Positions 17,147 through 26,202 are shown, counted from the stretch's first letter. The stretch: 64,000 nt of DNA from UBA1794 sp050946375 (GCA_050946375.1 JBMNUT010000003.1:124001-188000); one strand, 5' to 3'. Notes: a model not told the origin generated them from the letters alone. Numbers and translations: made by a program.

Positions 17147-18409
17147 ATGAGTTTCCCGCGGTTTATATCAAAGGCATTCGGTTGTTTGTGTCGCCCTTTT
17201 CAGCGGAAGGGCAGGAAGATTGTCGCCGAAAAGGCGGAAGAAGCGGCGGTGCAGCAAGCGCCTCTTCCCGCAGAGAAGGCAGCTTCTCCCCGCCGGGAGA
17301 AGCGCAAATTGAGGGAATTCTTCCATCTGAAACGGCTGGATACCTATCTCATCAAGAAATTTATCGTATCCTATTTCTTTTCCATCGCCCTGATTATTAC
17401 GATTGTCGTAGTCTTCGACATCAATGAGAAGATAGACAATTTCATGGATCACGATGCCCCCCTCGATAAAATCATAACGCAATATTACGTAAACTATATC
17501 CCTTACATCGTGAACATGTTCAGTCCTCTGTTCGTGTTCATCTCCGTTATATTTTTCACTTCCAACCTGGCCGACAATTCGGAAATCATTGCGATGCAAT
17601 CCTGCGGCATGAGCTTCAACCGGCTTATGCGTCCTTATTTCATCTCAGCCGCTTTTATCGCTTTGCTCAACTTCGCTTTGAGCACGTACTTCATCCCTCA
17701 GGGAAACAAGAAGCGCATTGACTTCGAAGACCAGTATGTAAAGAAGAAAAAGTCGGAGTTTGTGACCAATATCCAGCTTGAAGTCGACGAAGGCGTCGTG
17801 GCTTACATCGAGCGCTACGAGAGCGGTCGCGAAACGGGGTACAACTTTTCGTTGGACAAGTTCGACGGCAAGCAATTAGTGTCGCGCCTTACGGCCACTT
17901 CCATCAAGTACGACGACGAAAAAGAGAATCTTTGGCACATCCGCGACTATACTTTGCGCAATCTCCACCGGGGCGAGGAAAAAATGACGCGGGGCGTGGT
18001 GATGGACAGCATCATCGATATGTCGCCCGAAGACTTCTTTTTGCTCAAAGGCCAGCAGGAAACGATGACCAGCCCGCAACTTCTGCAATATATCGAGAAG
18101 CAAACGCAGCGGGGAGTGGGGAATCTGAAAGTTTTCGAAATCGAATACCACAAGCGCATTGCCGCTTCGTTCGCTTCCTTCATCCTGACGCTCATCGGAC
18201 TCTCCCTCTCTTCGCGAAAGATAAAAGGCGGAATGGGAATGAACCTGGGAATCGGTCTGGCATTGAGCTTCAGCTATATCCTGTTTCAGAGCCTCTCGGC
18301 TACCTTTTCGGCCAGTGGAAGCATGCCTTCCTGGCTGGCCGTATGGCTGCCTAACATCGTCTTTTCCTTCATCGCCCTGTACCTTTATATTTATAAGGCG
18401 CCGCGATAG
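17147..18409 (+). CDS. LptF/LptG-family lipopolysaccharide export permease
   Basis: A 420-residue inner-membrane protein of the YjgP/YjgQ family, the transmembrane partner of LptB in moving LPS from the inner membrane to the periplasmic bridge. After a basic cytoplasmic N-terminus of about 65 residues comes the family signature DTYLIKKFIVSYFFSIALII and the first membrane segment. A second and third segment follow near residues 120-200, then a periplasmic jellyroll region, and three C-terminal segments (HKRIAASFASFILTLIGLSLSS onward). Whether it is LptF or LptG cannot be told. No lptB or second permease is next to it. It lies between tgt and serB with short gaps. Confidence 0.9.
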   Translation: MSFPRFISKAFGCLCRPFQRKGRKIVAEKAEEAAVQQAPLPAEKAASPRREKRKLREFFHLKRLDTYLIKKFIVSYFFSIALIITIVVVFDINEKIDNFMDHDAPLDKIITQYYVNYIPYIVNMFSPLFVFISVIFFTSNLADNSEIIAMQSCGMSFNRLMRPYFISAAFIALLNFALSTYFIPQGNKKRIDFEDQYVKKKKSEFVTNIQLEVDEGVVAYIERYESGRETGYNFSLDKFDGKQLVSRLTATSIKYDDEKENLWHIRDYTLRNLHRGEEKMTRGVVMDSIIDMSPEDFFLLKGQQETMTSPQLLQYIEKQTQRGVGNLKVFEIEYHKRIAASFASFILTLIGLSLSSRKIKGGMGMNLGIGLALSFSYILFQSLSATFSASGSMPSWLAVWLPNIVFSFIALYLYIYKAPR

Positions 18410-18441
18410 ACCAAAAACGCATTCACCAAAAACCTTAACTT

Positions 18442-19683
18442 ATGAATAATACCACTTCCGAAACCGAACTTATCCTGATCCGGATTACGGGAATCGACCG
18501 TCCGGGCCTGACCGCTTCCGTAAGCAGCATCCTCGCCCGTTTCCATGTCGATGTGTTAGACATCGGCCAGTCCGACATTCACAACACGTTATGCCTGGGC
18601 ATTCTCATCCGGGTCGGCTCCGACGAATCCGGAACCATACTGAAAGAACTCCTTTTCAAGGCCACCGAGCTGCGCGTGACGGTCAACTTCGAGCCCGTAG
18701 CGGTACCCGATTACGAAAAATGGGTCTCCATGCAGGGCAAGAACCGCTACATCCTTACCCTGCTGGCGCGTAAGATAACCGCCAAGCAGATTGCCGCCGT
18801 CACTTCCATCATTGCCGACCAGCATCTCAACATCGACGCCATCAAGCGCCTGACCGGCCGTCTTCCCCTGAATAAGGAAGAGGCCAAGAGCCGCGCCTGC
18901 ATCGAGTTCTCCCTGCGCGGAACGCCGCGCAACCGCGAAGAGCTGAACGCCCGCCTGATGGAGCTTGCCCAGAATATGGGCGTCGACTACTCGCTCCAGA
19001 TAGACAACATGTACCGCCGCATGCGCCGCCTCATCTGTTTCGATATGGACTCTACCCTGATCGAGACCGAAGTCATCGACGAACTGGCCAAACGGGCCGG
19101 CGTCGGCGAGCAAGTGGCAGCCATCACCGAGCGAGCCATGCGCGGAGAAATCGATTTCGTCGAGAGTTTCACCGAAAGGGTAAAGCTCCTCAAGGGACTC
19201 GATGTGAGTGTCATGAAAGAGATCGCCGAATCGTTGCCCATCACCGAAGGCGTCGACCGATTGATGTACGTCCTGAAGCATTACGGCTATAAGATAGCCA
19301 TCCTTTCCGGCGGCTTCACCTACTTCGGGCACTATCTGGCCGACAAATACGGCATCGACTATGTCTACGCCAACGAGCTGGAAGTGGAAAACGGAAAGCT
19401 CACCGGCCGCTACGTCGGCGAGATTGTCGACGGACGGCGCAAGGCCGAACTGCTGCGCCTGATAGCCCAGGTGGAGAAAGTGGACATAGCCCAGACCATA
19501 GCCGTAGGCGACGGTGCCAACGACCTGCCCATGCTCGGAGTGGCCGGACTGGGCATTGCCTTCCATGCCAAGCCGAAAGTCGTGGCCAACGCCCGGCAAA
19601 GCATCAACACGATAGGCCTCGACGGCGTGCTCTACTTCCTCGGTTTCAAAGATTCCTATCTGGAAGACAAAGGCCGCTTGTAG
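18442..19683 (+). CDS. serB: Phosphoserine phosphatase with N-terminal ACT domains
   Basis: SerB makes L-serine from phosphoserine. The 413-residue protein begins with two ACT-like domains (residues 8-90 and 100-185, e.g. LILIRITGIDRPGLTASVSSI), which often bind amino-acid effectors. The HAD phosphatase domain follows, with nucleophile and acid Asp201 and Asp203 in CFDMDSTLIETE, AILSGGFTYF and GDGANDLPML. Serine is also the co-substrate of TrpB, but there is no sign the gene belongs to the trp operon. A strong terminator follows. Confidence 0.95.
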   Translation: MNNTTSETELILIRITGIDRPGLTASVSSILARFHVDVLDIGQSDIHNTLCLGILIRVGSDESGTILKELLFKATELRVTVNFEPVAVPDYEKWVSMQGKNRYILTLLARKITAKQIAAVTSIIADQHLNIDAIKRLTGRLPLNKEEAKSRACIEFSLRGTPRNREELNARLMELAQNMGVDYSLQIDNMYRRMRRLICFDMDSTLIETEVIDELAKRAGVGEQVAAITERAMRGEIDFVESFTERVKLLKGLDVSVMKEIAESLPITEGVDRLMYVLKHYGYKIAILSGGFTYFGHYLADKYGIDYVYANELEVENGKLTGRYVGEIVDGRRKAELLRLIAQVEKVDIAQTIAVGDGANDLPMLGVAGLGIAFHAKPKVVANARQSINTIGLDGVLYFLGFKDSYLEDKGRL

Positions 19684-19717
19684 TCCCTTACTGAAAAATA
19701 GCGGAACCAGTTCAGTC

Positions 19718-19757
19718 ACCGGGCGGGGAGAACCATTCTCCCCGCCCGGTGTTTTTT
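19718..19757 (+). terminator. Terminator after serB
   Basis: A perfect 15-base-pair stem, ACCGGGCGGGGAGAA (19718-19732) with TTCTCCCCGCCCGGT (19736-19750), is followed by GTTTTTTT. Confidence 0.92.
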
Positions 19758-19762
19758 TATGG

Positions 19763-19872
19763 AGTGCCGCAACCGCATCGCAGCGGTGTCTCGACTTTTT
19801 CGAAAAAGTCCCGCAACCGTATCGTAAAAGTGCCGTAGCCATGGCGGAAAAGTGCCGCAACTTCGGCGCGGG
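19763..19872. repeat. 22-base-period tandem microarray after serB
   Basis: Units start at 19763, 19785 (degenerate), 19807, 19829 and 19851, exactly 22 bases apart. Four begin AGTGCCG or AGTCCCG, for example AGTCCCGCAACCGTATCG at 19807 and AGTGCCGTAGCCATGGCG at 19829. This is the longest and most regular array of the family in the window. It occupies most of the serB-DUF3332 gap, which otherwise holds only the downstream promoter. Confidence 0.8.
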
Positions 19873-19971
19873 AGCGCTGTCCTTTTTTTCGCATTTTCTC
19901 GTCTATGCTACCGGAAAGTGAGCCTGGCTGCGGGAAAAGTTACACTTCGTAGCAAAAAAAACCGTTCTTTT

Positions 19972-20001
19972 TTTGTTTTATCGAAAAAGGCCGTATATTT
20001 G
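19972..20001 (+). promoter_or_regulatory. Predicted promoter of the DUF3332 lipoprotein gene
   Basis: TTTG (19972-19975), an 18-base spacer and TATATTTG (19994-20001) fit the Bacteroidales consensus, about 50 bases before the start codon. Confidence 0.7.
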
Positions 20002-20052
20002 CAAGTAAATCATTAACAAGAAAATACTCATCGTCTTAAAATTACAAGCGAT

Positions 20053-20595
20053 ATGAAAAAGAATAAAATCGTAGCCGTTTCCGCCATCCTGGCCGGCTGT
20101 ATGTTCATGAGTTCCTGCATCGGTTCTCATGCTTTGTTCAACAAAGTTTCAGATTGGAACCAGAGTGTGAGCAACAAATGGGTCAACGAAATCCTCTATT
20201 TTGCCATGTGGTGCGTTCCCGTGTATGAAATCTCCCTGCTGGCCGACATGTGGATTTTCAACACTATCGAGTTCTGGTCGGGCAGCAACCCCATCGCTGC
20301 CGGCACGGTGAAGCACGTGAAAGGCTCCGACGGCCGCGAGTATGCCATCACCACCACCAAGGACGGTTACCGCATCGAGCAGAGCGACCAGTCGATGGAG
20401 CTTAAGTTCGACGAGAAGACCCAGACGTGGAGCGTGGCCGCAAACGGCAAGAGCCACAAACTGATGTCGCTCAAGAAAGACGGCACTGCAGACGTGTACG
20501 TCGGTGAGGGCAAGACCCTGTCCGTAACGCTGGATGCCGCAGGCGCCACTGCCATGCGCCAGTACGTAGCGGGCAACGCTTATGCAGCACGATAA
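20053..20595 (+). CDS. DUF3332 family lipoprotein
   Basis: A 180-residue predicted lipoprotein recognised as DUF3332 by its pattern: a signal peptide ending in MSSC (Cys22, with an alternative LAGC at Cys16), then IGSHALFNKVSDWNQSVSNKWVNEILYFAMWCVPVYEISLLADMW and NTIEFWSGSNP. The hydrophobic stretch at about residues 55-75 may span or associate with a membrane. The second half is a small beta-rich domain ending in YVAGNAYAAR. Function is unknown. It has its own promoter and terminator, so it is monocistronic. Confidence 0.8.
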   Translation: MKKNKIVAVSAILAGCMFMSSCIGSHALFNKVSDWNQSVSNKWVNEILYFAMWCVPVYEISLLADMWIFNTIEFWSGSNPIAAGTVKHVKGSDGREYAITTTKDGYRIEQSDQSMELKFDEKTQTWSVAANGKSHKLMSLKKDGTADVYVGEGKTLSVTLDAAGATAMRQYVAGNAYAAR

Positions 20596-20662
20596 GTAAG
20601 TATGTCATCATTATATTCGTAAAATGGTGCATGCGTGAGCATGTATTAAGGTAAATCAAGAG

Positions 20663-20700
20663 GGGTGCGGTTTCGTGAGAAACTGCACCCTTTATTTTAA
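20663..20700 (+). terminator. Terminator after the DUF3332 gene
   Basis: GGGTGCGGTTTC (20663-20674) pairs with GAAACTGCACCC (20679-20690) round GTGA, with one G-T pair, and TTTATTTTAA follows. Confidence 0.88.
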
Positions 20701-20837
20701 GTGATACCTCCCCCGATTCCTGTATATTTTCTCACTTTTCCCCGGCCGGAGTGCCGTTTGTAAGCCGCTGCGAATCCTGAAAATAAGCTAAGCAAGTTTT
20801 CAATGTTATAAATTAGAGCCCCTTTTCCCGATAAATT

Positions 20838-20900
20838 GTAGCCGGTAGGCCGGAAAAGGGCGATATTCTATCGGAAAAAACACTTTTTTTGGGCAAAAGT
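20838..20900. repeat. Degenerate 22-base-family units upstream of the 970-residue protein gene
   Basis: CGGAAAA recurs at 20851 and 20872 and a related GGGCAAAA at 20891, with TTTTTTT between them, at 20-21 base steps. This is a worn match to the 22-base family. The rest of the 360-base gap (20701-21060) holds no visible reading frame apart from the promoter described separately. Confidence 0.4.
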
Positions 20901-20935
20901 CACAGAAATATGTTCGTAATTTCTTGCCTTTGTTA

Positions 20936-20943
20936 TAACTTTG
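20936..20943 (+). promoter_or_regulatory. Predicted promoter of the 970-residue secreted protein gene
   Basis: TAACTTTG matches TAnnTTTG; no good TTTG lies at -33. The implied leader is about 110 bases, long enough for leader-based control, but no known riboswitch was recognised. Confidence 0.5.
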
Positions 20944-21060
20944 GCGGCTAAGAGTGAGAGAGAACCGCAGTTTTTTGCCTTTCCCTCTTCTTGGTGGACG
21001 AAATAAATCCAACAATAGGTATGTAAAAATTCTACTATGTTTAACTAAAAACAAAATCTT

Positions 21061-23973
21061 ATGATGAAGAAAAAAAGTATTTTGTTGGCTACTCTGCTTG
21101 CCGCCTGCTGCGTGCCCGTGGCTTCGGTGCAGGCTCAGGTAGATGGCGAAGATTACACTTCGCACATTGTCAACGCCGGTTTCGAAGAAGGTCCGGACCT
21201 CAACAGTCCTTTCCCCGTTACTGGAAATTATGGTACGTTTTATGCTCCTGTGGGCTGGACGGTGACCTACAATGCTCAAAGCCTGGAATGGGGTTCGCAG
21301 CACTTCAAGTATGAAGTCTACTCGGCCGACAACGTTGGTGCCAACGGAATGAGTTCCGAGGATGGCAATGTGGCTGTATTGCTTTACCCGACCGAGGGTG
21401 AAGGTTTTTACCAGCAAGGTTTCATGGCGTGGAATGCTACGGCACACCACGACGGTGGCCCGATTATCATACTTGAACAGACGGTCAACGATCTGCCTGC
21501 TGGTACGTACACCCTGACGGCAGACGGCTGTGTGCTGGAACAGGACGAAAACGGATGGTTCATTGCCAATGGTTATAACTTTTACGGAAAAGTAGAGAAT
21601 GATGCCATCGGTCATGCTGCTCAGGTAGAGTTTCCCCACTACATGCATGAATCCATTGCCAACCCGGCGGGAACTCCGACCGTAGAGCCACAGTTGACTA
21701 CTATGTCTATAGATTTTGTGGTTACGGAAGACAATCAACCCGTTACGATTAGCTTCGACTATTCTTATCCGGGTTCATCTGCTTATCCGCAACAGATTTA
21801 TCTGGATAACATCACCCTTACCCGTACGGGTGATCGGGATAATATTGTCAACTCAATCAACGACGAGACAATGCTCACCTACGTGCCTTTCCTGACGGAA
21901 AGCTTCAACAACTTGGGATTTGACTATGCTCCCGAGGGTTGGGAAGATCTGTATGATGAGTATTCTTATGGTATTCCTGATGGTATCGAGACCATGGAAG
22001 ATGCTATGGAATGGCAAAATGCCGTAATCAACCTGACGGCTCAAATTGATTCGCTGCTTGACCTGCGTGCTTCTTTGCAGCTCGATATCGATTCCGCCAT
22101 CTCTGCCGAGACGTTGCAGTATGCAGGCCTTGCCGATTTGACCGCTCTGCGTGAACAGGCTCAGGCTACGCTGGAGAAAAACATGCCGGGTGCTACTATT
22201 GCCGAAGTTTCCAGCATGATCGAAGCTCTTGAGGCTGAATTTATAGATTATACCTTCAGCGGTGTTTCTTCCGCTACGGCTGAAAATCCGATCGACATGA
22301 ACTTCATGGTTCAGAACCCGGCAGTTGACGGTACGACCGGTCTTCAGACTTCCGACTGCGCTCCGGGATGGGTCATCTCCGTTACGGCCGGAGGTTCTCA
22401 GGCTTACTTGGGCACGGGCAACACCTACGAAGACGGAACGGCCAACAGCACTTCCTATTTTAACGCATGGGATGCAACTGCCGGTTTGGTAGACTATACT
22501 GCAAAACAGACAATTACGGGGCTTCCGCAAGGTGTGTACCGTCTGACGGCAGAATTGTCGGGCGATGGTGCTGGTATCTCCATGTTCGCACAGGCTTCCG
22601 GCGTATATTATGCTACGGAAGCTGATGGAAGTGGTTCATTTAAGACCTATACGGTGGACAATATCCTCGTACTCGATGGCAACCTGACCATCGGTGCTAC
22701 TACCCAGGGTGATGAGCTGTGGGGTGGAACGGCATTTGCTGGATCATGGTTCAGCGCTGATAACTTCCATTTGTACCTGACGGATGACGACGTTACCAGC
22801 GTTACGGATGTGTTGGTAGAGTCTATTGCTGAAGCTGAGGCTACAATCGAGGCTAACCGTGCTGCATCTCTGCTGGGCGACGTTGCCGCTGCCGAGGCTG
22901 TGCTCGAAGAAGCTCGTCCGTTGGTAGATACCGATCCGGTCGATGTAGAGGGTATTGCTGCTATTCTGCCGGAAGTGAAGAACATTAACAGCAATATTGC
23001 TACTTCAGCTGAGGCTTACGGTTCGATTTCCGCTTTGGTTTCCGAGGCTTCCTTGTGCTTGGAATCCGATTCTTCTACGGCAGAAAGTCTCCAGAACCTG
23101 CAGGCCGTCCTCAACGAAGTTGCCGTTTATCTGGAGTCTGAAACGGCTGTTGCCGCCGAGGCTGACAGCGTAATCAGCATCTTGAATGCTGCTATCAATG
23201 CTACTTACGTGCACAGCGTTCCGCAGGACGTAACGTTCCTGATTGTGAACCCCGACCAGAACGAAGGCACGAACGGTTATATCATGGAGTCTACCTCTGT
23301 TGACTGGCAGGGTGTAACGGGCTCGAGCGACTACTATGGCGTACCTTGCAACCACTTCTGCTACTGGCAGAGTTCGGTTAAGGAAGAGGCTGCTTTCAAC
23401 TGGTATCAAACGATTGCTGGCATTCCCGACGGTTACTACAAACTTACTGTAAACGGTCTGTATGCAGCAGGTAACCTGGGCGACGGCAGTGACGTTCCTA
23501 ACGAAAACGTTGTATTCTACGCTTATGGCGATTCCCGCTATGAGGAGCAAGTTCCTTTCACCGTATATACTATCGGTATGGGTGGCGAATTGACTGCTTC
23601 CGACAGCTTGCTGAAGGATAGCCGTACGTTGGTTTACACGCTGGACAGCGTGGTTGTAAACGACGGTAACCTGACCTTCGGTGTGAAGAACATCGGTTTC
23701 ATCAACGCTACTACGGTACGCTGGTATGGCTTCCGTCTGACTTACCTCGGTGGTGCAGACGAAGTTCCGCCTACGGTAGGCATCATTTCTACGGAAATGC
23801 CCGAGCAGAACATCGTAGTTTATGCTAAGAACGGACAGATCGTCGTAGAAGGTGCAGATGACTACATGATTTACACGATCAACGGTGTGGCAGTCGACAA
23901 GTACTCGACGCTCATGCCGGGCATCTACATCGTGCGTGCCGGAACGAAAGCCGTGAAGGTCGTGGTCGACTAA
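21061..23973 (+). CDS. Large secreted modular protein with three beta-sandwich-like modules
   Basis: A 970-residue protein of unknown function with a Sec signal peptide (MMKKKSILLATLLAACCVPV, cleavage after VQAQ). Three related modules can be seen at about residues 30-260, 400-590 and 720-905. Each has a GW or W-containing strand, a turn of the type LPAGTYTLTADG / LPQGVYRLTAELSG / IPDGYYKLTVNGLY and a closing strand such as YLDNITLTR; they look like jelly-roll, possibly carbohydrate-binding, domains. Alanine-rich helical linkers separate them. The last 65 residues (GIISTEMPEQNIVVYAKNGQ onward, ending PGIYIVRAGTKAVKVVVD) resemble type IX secretion or DUF6383-like C-terminal domains. It has its own promoter and terminator, suggesting an abundant surface or periplasmic protein. 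No SusC/SusD pair is nearby. Confidence 0.8.
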   Translation: MMKKKSILLATLLAACCVPVASVQAQVDGEDYTSHIVNAGFEEGPDLNSPFPVTGNYGTFYAPVGWTVTYNAQSLEWGSQHFKYEVYSADNVGANGMSSEDGNVAVLLYPTEGEGFYQQGFMAWNATAHHDGGPIIILEQTVNDLPAGTYTLTADGCVLEQDENGWFIANGYNFYGKVENDAIGHAAQVEFPHYMHESIANPAGTPTVEPQLTTMSIDFVVTEDNQPVTISFDYSYPGSSAYPQQIYLDNITLTRTGDRDNIVNSINDETMLTYVPFLTESFNNLGFDYAPEGWEDLYDEYSYGIPDGIETMEDAMEWQNAVINLTAQIDSLLDLRASLQLDIDSAISAETLQYAGLADLTALREQAQATLEKNMPGATIAEVSSMIEALEAEFIDYTFSGVSSATAENPIDMNFMVQNPAVDGTTGLQTSDCAPGWVISVTAGGSQAYLGTGNTYEDGTANSTSYFNAWDATAGLVDYTAKQTITGLPQGVYRLTAELSGDGAGISMFAQASGVYYATEADGSGSFKTYTVDNILVLDGNLTIGATTQGDELWGGTAFAGSWFSADNFHLYLTDDDVTSVTDVLVESIAEAEATIEANRAASLLGDVAAAEAVLEEARPLVDTDPVDVEGIAAILPEVKNINSNIATSAEAYGSISALVSEASLCLESDSSTAESLQNLQAVLNEVAVYLESETAVAAEADSVISILNAAINATYVHSVPQDVTFLIVNPDQNEGTNGYIMESTSVDWQGVTGSSDYYGVPCNHFCYWQSSVKEEAAFNWYQTIAGIPDGYYKLTVNGLYAAGNLGDGSDVPNENVVFYAYGDSRYEEQVPFTVYTIGMGGELTASDSLLKDSRTLVYTLDSVVVNDGNLTFGVKNIGFINATTVRWYGFRLTYLGGADEVPPTVGIISTEMPEQNIVVYAKNGQIVVEGADDYMIYTINGVAVDKYSTLMPGIYIVRAGTKAVKVVVD

Positions 23974-24024
23974 GCAGTGTGTGATTAGCCCCTGTGCGGG
24001 CTGACCGCTGAAAGAATGAATGGG

Positions 24025-24062
24025 CGGTGTGCAAAAACAAGCGTTTTGCACACCGTCTTTTT
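24025..24062 (+). terminator. Terminator after the 970-residue protein gene
   Basis: CGGTGTGCAAAA (24025-24036) pairs perfectly with TTTTGCACACCG (24044-24055), followed by TCTTTTTT. Confidence 0.92.
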
Positions 24063-24228
24063 TGTGCGGGAACGGGTGGGGGATGCAAGGCGCGGCCGAT
24101 TGGGTATAATGAGGTGCTGGCTTTTCTTTTTTGCATCTTTCCCCATTGGGTTGTGCATAAAGGGTGTTGCGATGTACGGAATATCGATAAAAATGGTTTT
24201 ATTCGGCACAAATCACTGAAATAATGCC

Positions 24229-24236
24229 TATCTTTG
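24229..24236 (+). promoter_or_regulatory. Predicted promoter of the ferredoxin oxidoreductase operon
   Basis: TATCTTTG matches the -7 box TAnnTTTG, 21 bases before the TPR gene start. No clear -33 TTTG is present. Confidence 0.55.
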
Positions 24237-24256
24237 CCGCATAGATGTGACAAACT

Positions 24257-24550
24257 ATGGGAGCTTTGCTTGAACAGGGAATTGCATTGGTGGCTTCCGG
24301 CCACGTGGCCGAAGCGGTGCGCTTGTTGACCCCTGCGCGCAGGGCGGAAGGCGATACCTACGGAGACGAGCGGCGCGACGAGCTGCTGAACGTACTGGGT
24401 AATGCCTACCGTAAGGAGGAAAACTGGGAAGAGGCGATAGGTTGCTATCTGGAGGCTATGGAGCTGAATCCGGATTCGCCTGCGGCGGTGAGCTATCGTA
24501 TGGCTATCGACATCCTGGAGTTCCGCAACAAGGACTTGTTCAATCAGTGA
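24257..24550 (+). CDS. Small TPR-repeat protein
   Basis: A 97-residue soluble protein with about two tetratricopeptide motifs. The clearest is LLNVLGNAYRKEENWEEAIGCYLEAMELNPDSPAAVSYR at about residues 47-85. It lacks a signal peptide. TPR modules mediate protein contacts. Its place as the first gene of the 2-oxoacid:ferredoxin oxidoreductase operon suggests a role in assembly or scaffolding of that complex, but this is inferred from position only. Confidence 0.8.
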   Translation: MGALLEQGIALVASGHVAEAVRLLTPARRAEGDTYGDERRDELLNVLGNAYRKEENWEEAIGCYLEAMELNPDSPAAVSYRMAIDILEFRNKDLFNQ

Positions 24551-24599
24551 AATTCCCTTTCGACGGAAGCAACTCAAGAGTAGAAAACAAAACGCGACT

Positions 24600-24827
24600 A
24601 TGAGTAAGATTAGCGGAGCAGTGGAAATCGACACGCAGCGTTGCAAGGGATGTGTCCTCTGCGTGGAGGCATGCCCGAAAGGCGTGTTGGAACTGGCTAA
24701 GAACAAAGTGAATGCGCGTGGCTACGGCTATGTGGTGGCCGCCCGCGAATCAGAGTGCATCGGCTGTGCCTCGTGCGGAATAGTATGTCCGGACGGGTGC
24801 ATTACGGTGTATCGGCTGAAAGAATAG
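24600..24827 (+). CDS. 2x[4Fe-4S] ferredoxin subunit (delta) of 2-oxoacid:ferredoxin oxidoreductase
   Basis: A 75-residue ferredoxin with two classical clusters: CKGCVLCVEACPKG and CIGCASCGIVCPDG. It is the electron-transfer delta subunit that passes electrons from the TPP-containing beta subunit to an external ferredoxin. It is directly followed by the alpha, beta and gamma subunits, giving a complete four-subunit VOR/KOR-type enzyme. Confidence 0.93.
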   Translation: MSKISGAVEIDTQRCKGCVLCVEACPKGVLELAKNKVNARGYGYVVAARESECIGCASCGIVCPDGCITVYRLKE

Positions 24828-24856
24828 AGGAAGAACAAAATCGGACTTTGAGCAAT

Positions 24857-25936
24857 ATGACAGAAGAAACAGTCTTGATGAAGGGTAACGAGGCCATAGC
24901 GCATGCGGCTGTCCGCTGCGGATGTGACGGCTTCTTCGGTTACCCGATCACACCCCAATCCGAAATACTGGAAACGCTTAGCCTCCTGAAGCCTTGGGAG
25001 ACGACGGGAATGGTTGTCTTGCAGGCGGAGAGTGAAGTGGCAAGTATCAATATGGTGTACGGCGGAGCCGGCAGCGGAAAGATGGTCATGACTTCCAGTT
25101 CCAGCCCGGGCATCAGCCTGATGCAGGAGGGAATCTCGTATATGGCGGGCGCCGAGCTGCCGGGCCTCATCGTGAACGTTATGCGTGGCGGTCCGGGGCT
25201 GGGCACTATACAGCCGTCGCAGGCCGATTATTTCCAGACGGTCAAGGGCGGCGGCCATGGCGACTACCGCCTGATTGCCCTGGCGCCGGCCAGTGTGCAG
25301 GAAATGGCCAACTTTACGGGGCTGGGCTTTGAGCTTGCGTTCAAATACCGCAACCCGGTAATGCTGCTCTCCGACGGTGTCATCGGCCAGATGATGGAGA
25401 AAGTGGTCCTGCCGCCTGCGCGTCCGCGCCGTACGGAGGCTGAAATCGTGGCGCAGTGCCCTTGGGCTACCGTAGGGCGCCCGGCCAGCCGTCCGCGCAA
25501 CGTGATTACTTCGCTGGAACTGCGTCCGGAGGAGATGGAAGTCAATAACATTCGTCTGCAGGCGAAGTACCGGCGCATCGAAGCTGAAGAGGTGCGCTAC
25601 GAGGCGATCGGCACGGACGATGCGGAATATCTGTTCGTGGCTTTCGGGTCGTGTGCCCGTATTGCCCAGAAGTCGATGGAGATTGCCCGCGAGCAGGGCA
25701 TCAAAGTGGGACTTTTCCGGCCCATCACGCTTTACCCGTTCCCTACTCGCGAACTGGGGGCGCTGGCCGGCCGCGTGAAAGGTATGCTTTCCGTAGAGTT
25801 GAACGCGGGGCAGATGGTGGAAGATATTCTTCTTTCTGTCGGAAACCGTTGCCGGGTAGAGTGGTTCGGCCGCTTGGGCGGCATCGTGCCCGACCCGGAA
25901 GAGGTGGTGGCTGCCTTGAAAGAAAAACTGATGTAG
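24857..25936 (+). CDS. 2-oxoacid:ferredoxin oxidoreductase, alpha subunit (VorB/KorA type)
   Basis: The 359-residue alpha subunit carries the pyrimidine-binding and transketolase C-terminal type domains. Recognisable parts are GNEAIAHAAVRCGCDGFFGYPITPQSEI at the N-terminus, the ESEVASINMVYGGAGSGKMVMTSSSSPG motif and GGPGLGTIQPSQADYFQ. Enzymes of this set oxidatively decarboxylate branched-chain 2-oxoacids or 2-oxoglutarate to acyl-CoA, and work in reverse for reductive carboxylation in anaerobes. Sequence alone does not fix the substrate; Bacteroides homologues are often called 3-methyl-2-oxobutanoate dehydrogenase VorB. The start at 24857 is 29 bases after the ferredoxin stop; the longer open frame overlaps the ferredoxin. 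Confidence 0.9.
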   Translation: MTEETVLMKGNEAIAHAAVRCGCDGFFGYPITPQSEILETLSLLKPWETTGMVVLQAESEVASINMVYGGAGSGKMVMTSSSSPGISLMQEGISYMAGAELPGLIVNVMRGGPGLGTIQPSQADYFQTVKGGGHGDYRLIALAPASVQEMANFTGLGFELAFKYRNPVMLLSDGVIGQMMEKVVLPPARPRRTEAEIVAQCPWATVGRPASRPRNVITSLELRPEEMEVNNIRLQAKYRRIEAEEVRYEAIGTDDAEYLFVAFGSCARIAQKSMEIAREQGIKVGLFRPITLYPFPTRELGALAGRVKGMLSVELNAGQMVEDILLSVGNRCRVEWFGRLGGIVPDPEEVVAALKEKLM

Positions 25937-25980
25937 CGGGTTTGCGTAGTAAGTAATCATATATATAATAAGGAAAAGAC

Positions 25981-26202
25981 ATGGATCTGAATCGAATACG
26001 GCTTATTCTGAATTCTCTTTTCATGATAGGCGCTGTGGCCGTGGTGGTACTCTATTTTACGGTACCGGCTTCCAATCCTGTCCCGATGTTCGTGGTGGGT
26101 ACGCTGGCCGTGGTGGTGAAGTTTTCTGAATATGTGATTCGTGTCATGCAGAATGCCCGCGAACGAAACAATCGAAGTAGAAGGAAATTCGGCGATGAAT
26201 AG
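25981..26202 (+). CDS. Small two-segment membrane protein inside the oxidoreductase operon
   Basis: A 73-residue protein with two hydrophobic segments, about residues 10-28 (LNSLFMIGAVAVVVLYFTV) and 34-52 (PMFVVGTLAVVVKFSEYVIR), and a basic C-terminal tail (NARERNNRSRRKFGDE). It has no recognised domain. It lies between the alpha and beta subunit genes and overlaps the beta start by eight bases, so it is very probably translated with the enzyme. It could anchor the soluble complex to the membrane; that is inference from position. Confidence 0.75.
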   Translation: MDLNRIRLILNSLFMIGAVAVVVLYFTVPASNPVPMFVVGTLAVVVKFSEYVIRVMQNARERNNRSRRKFGDE

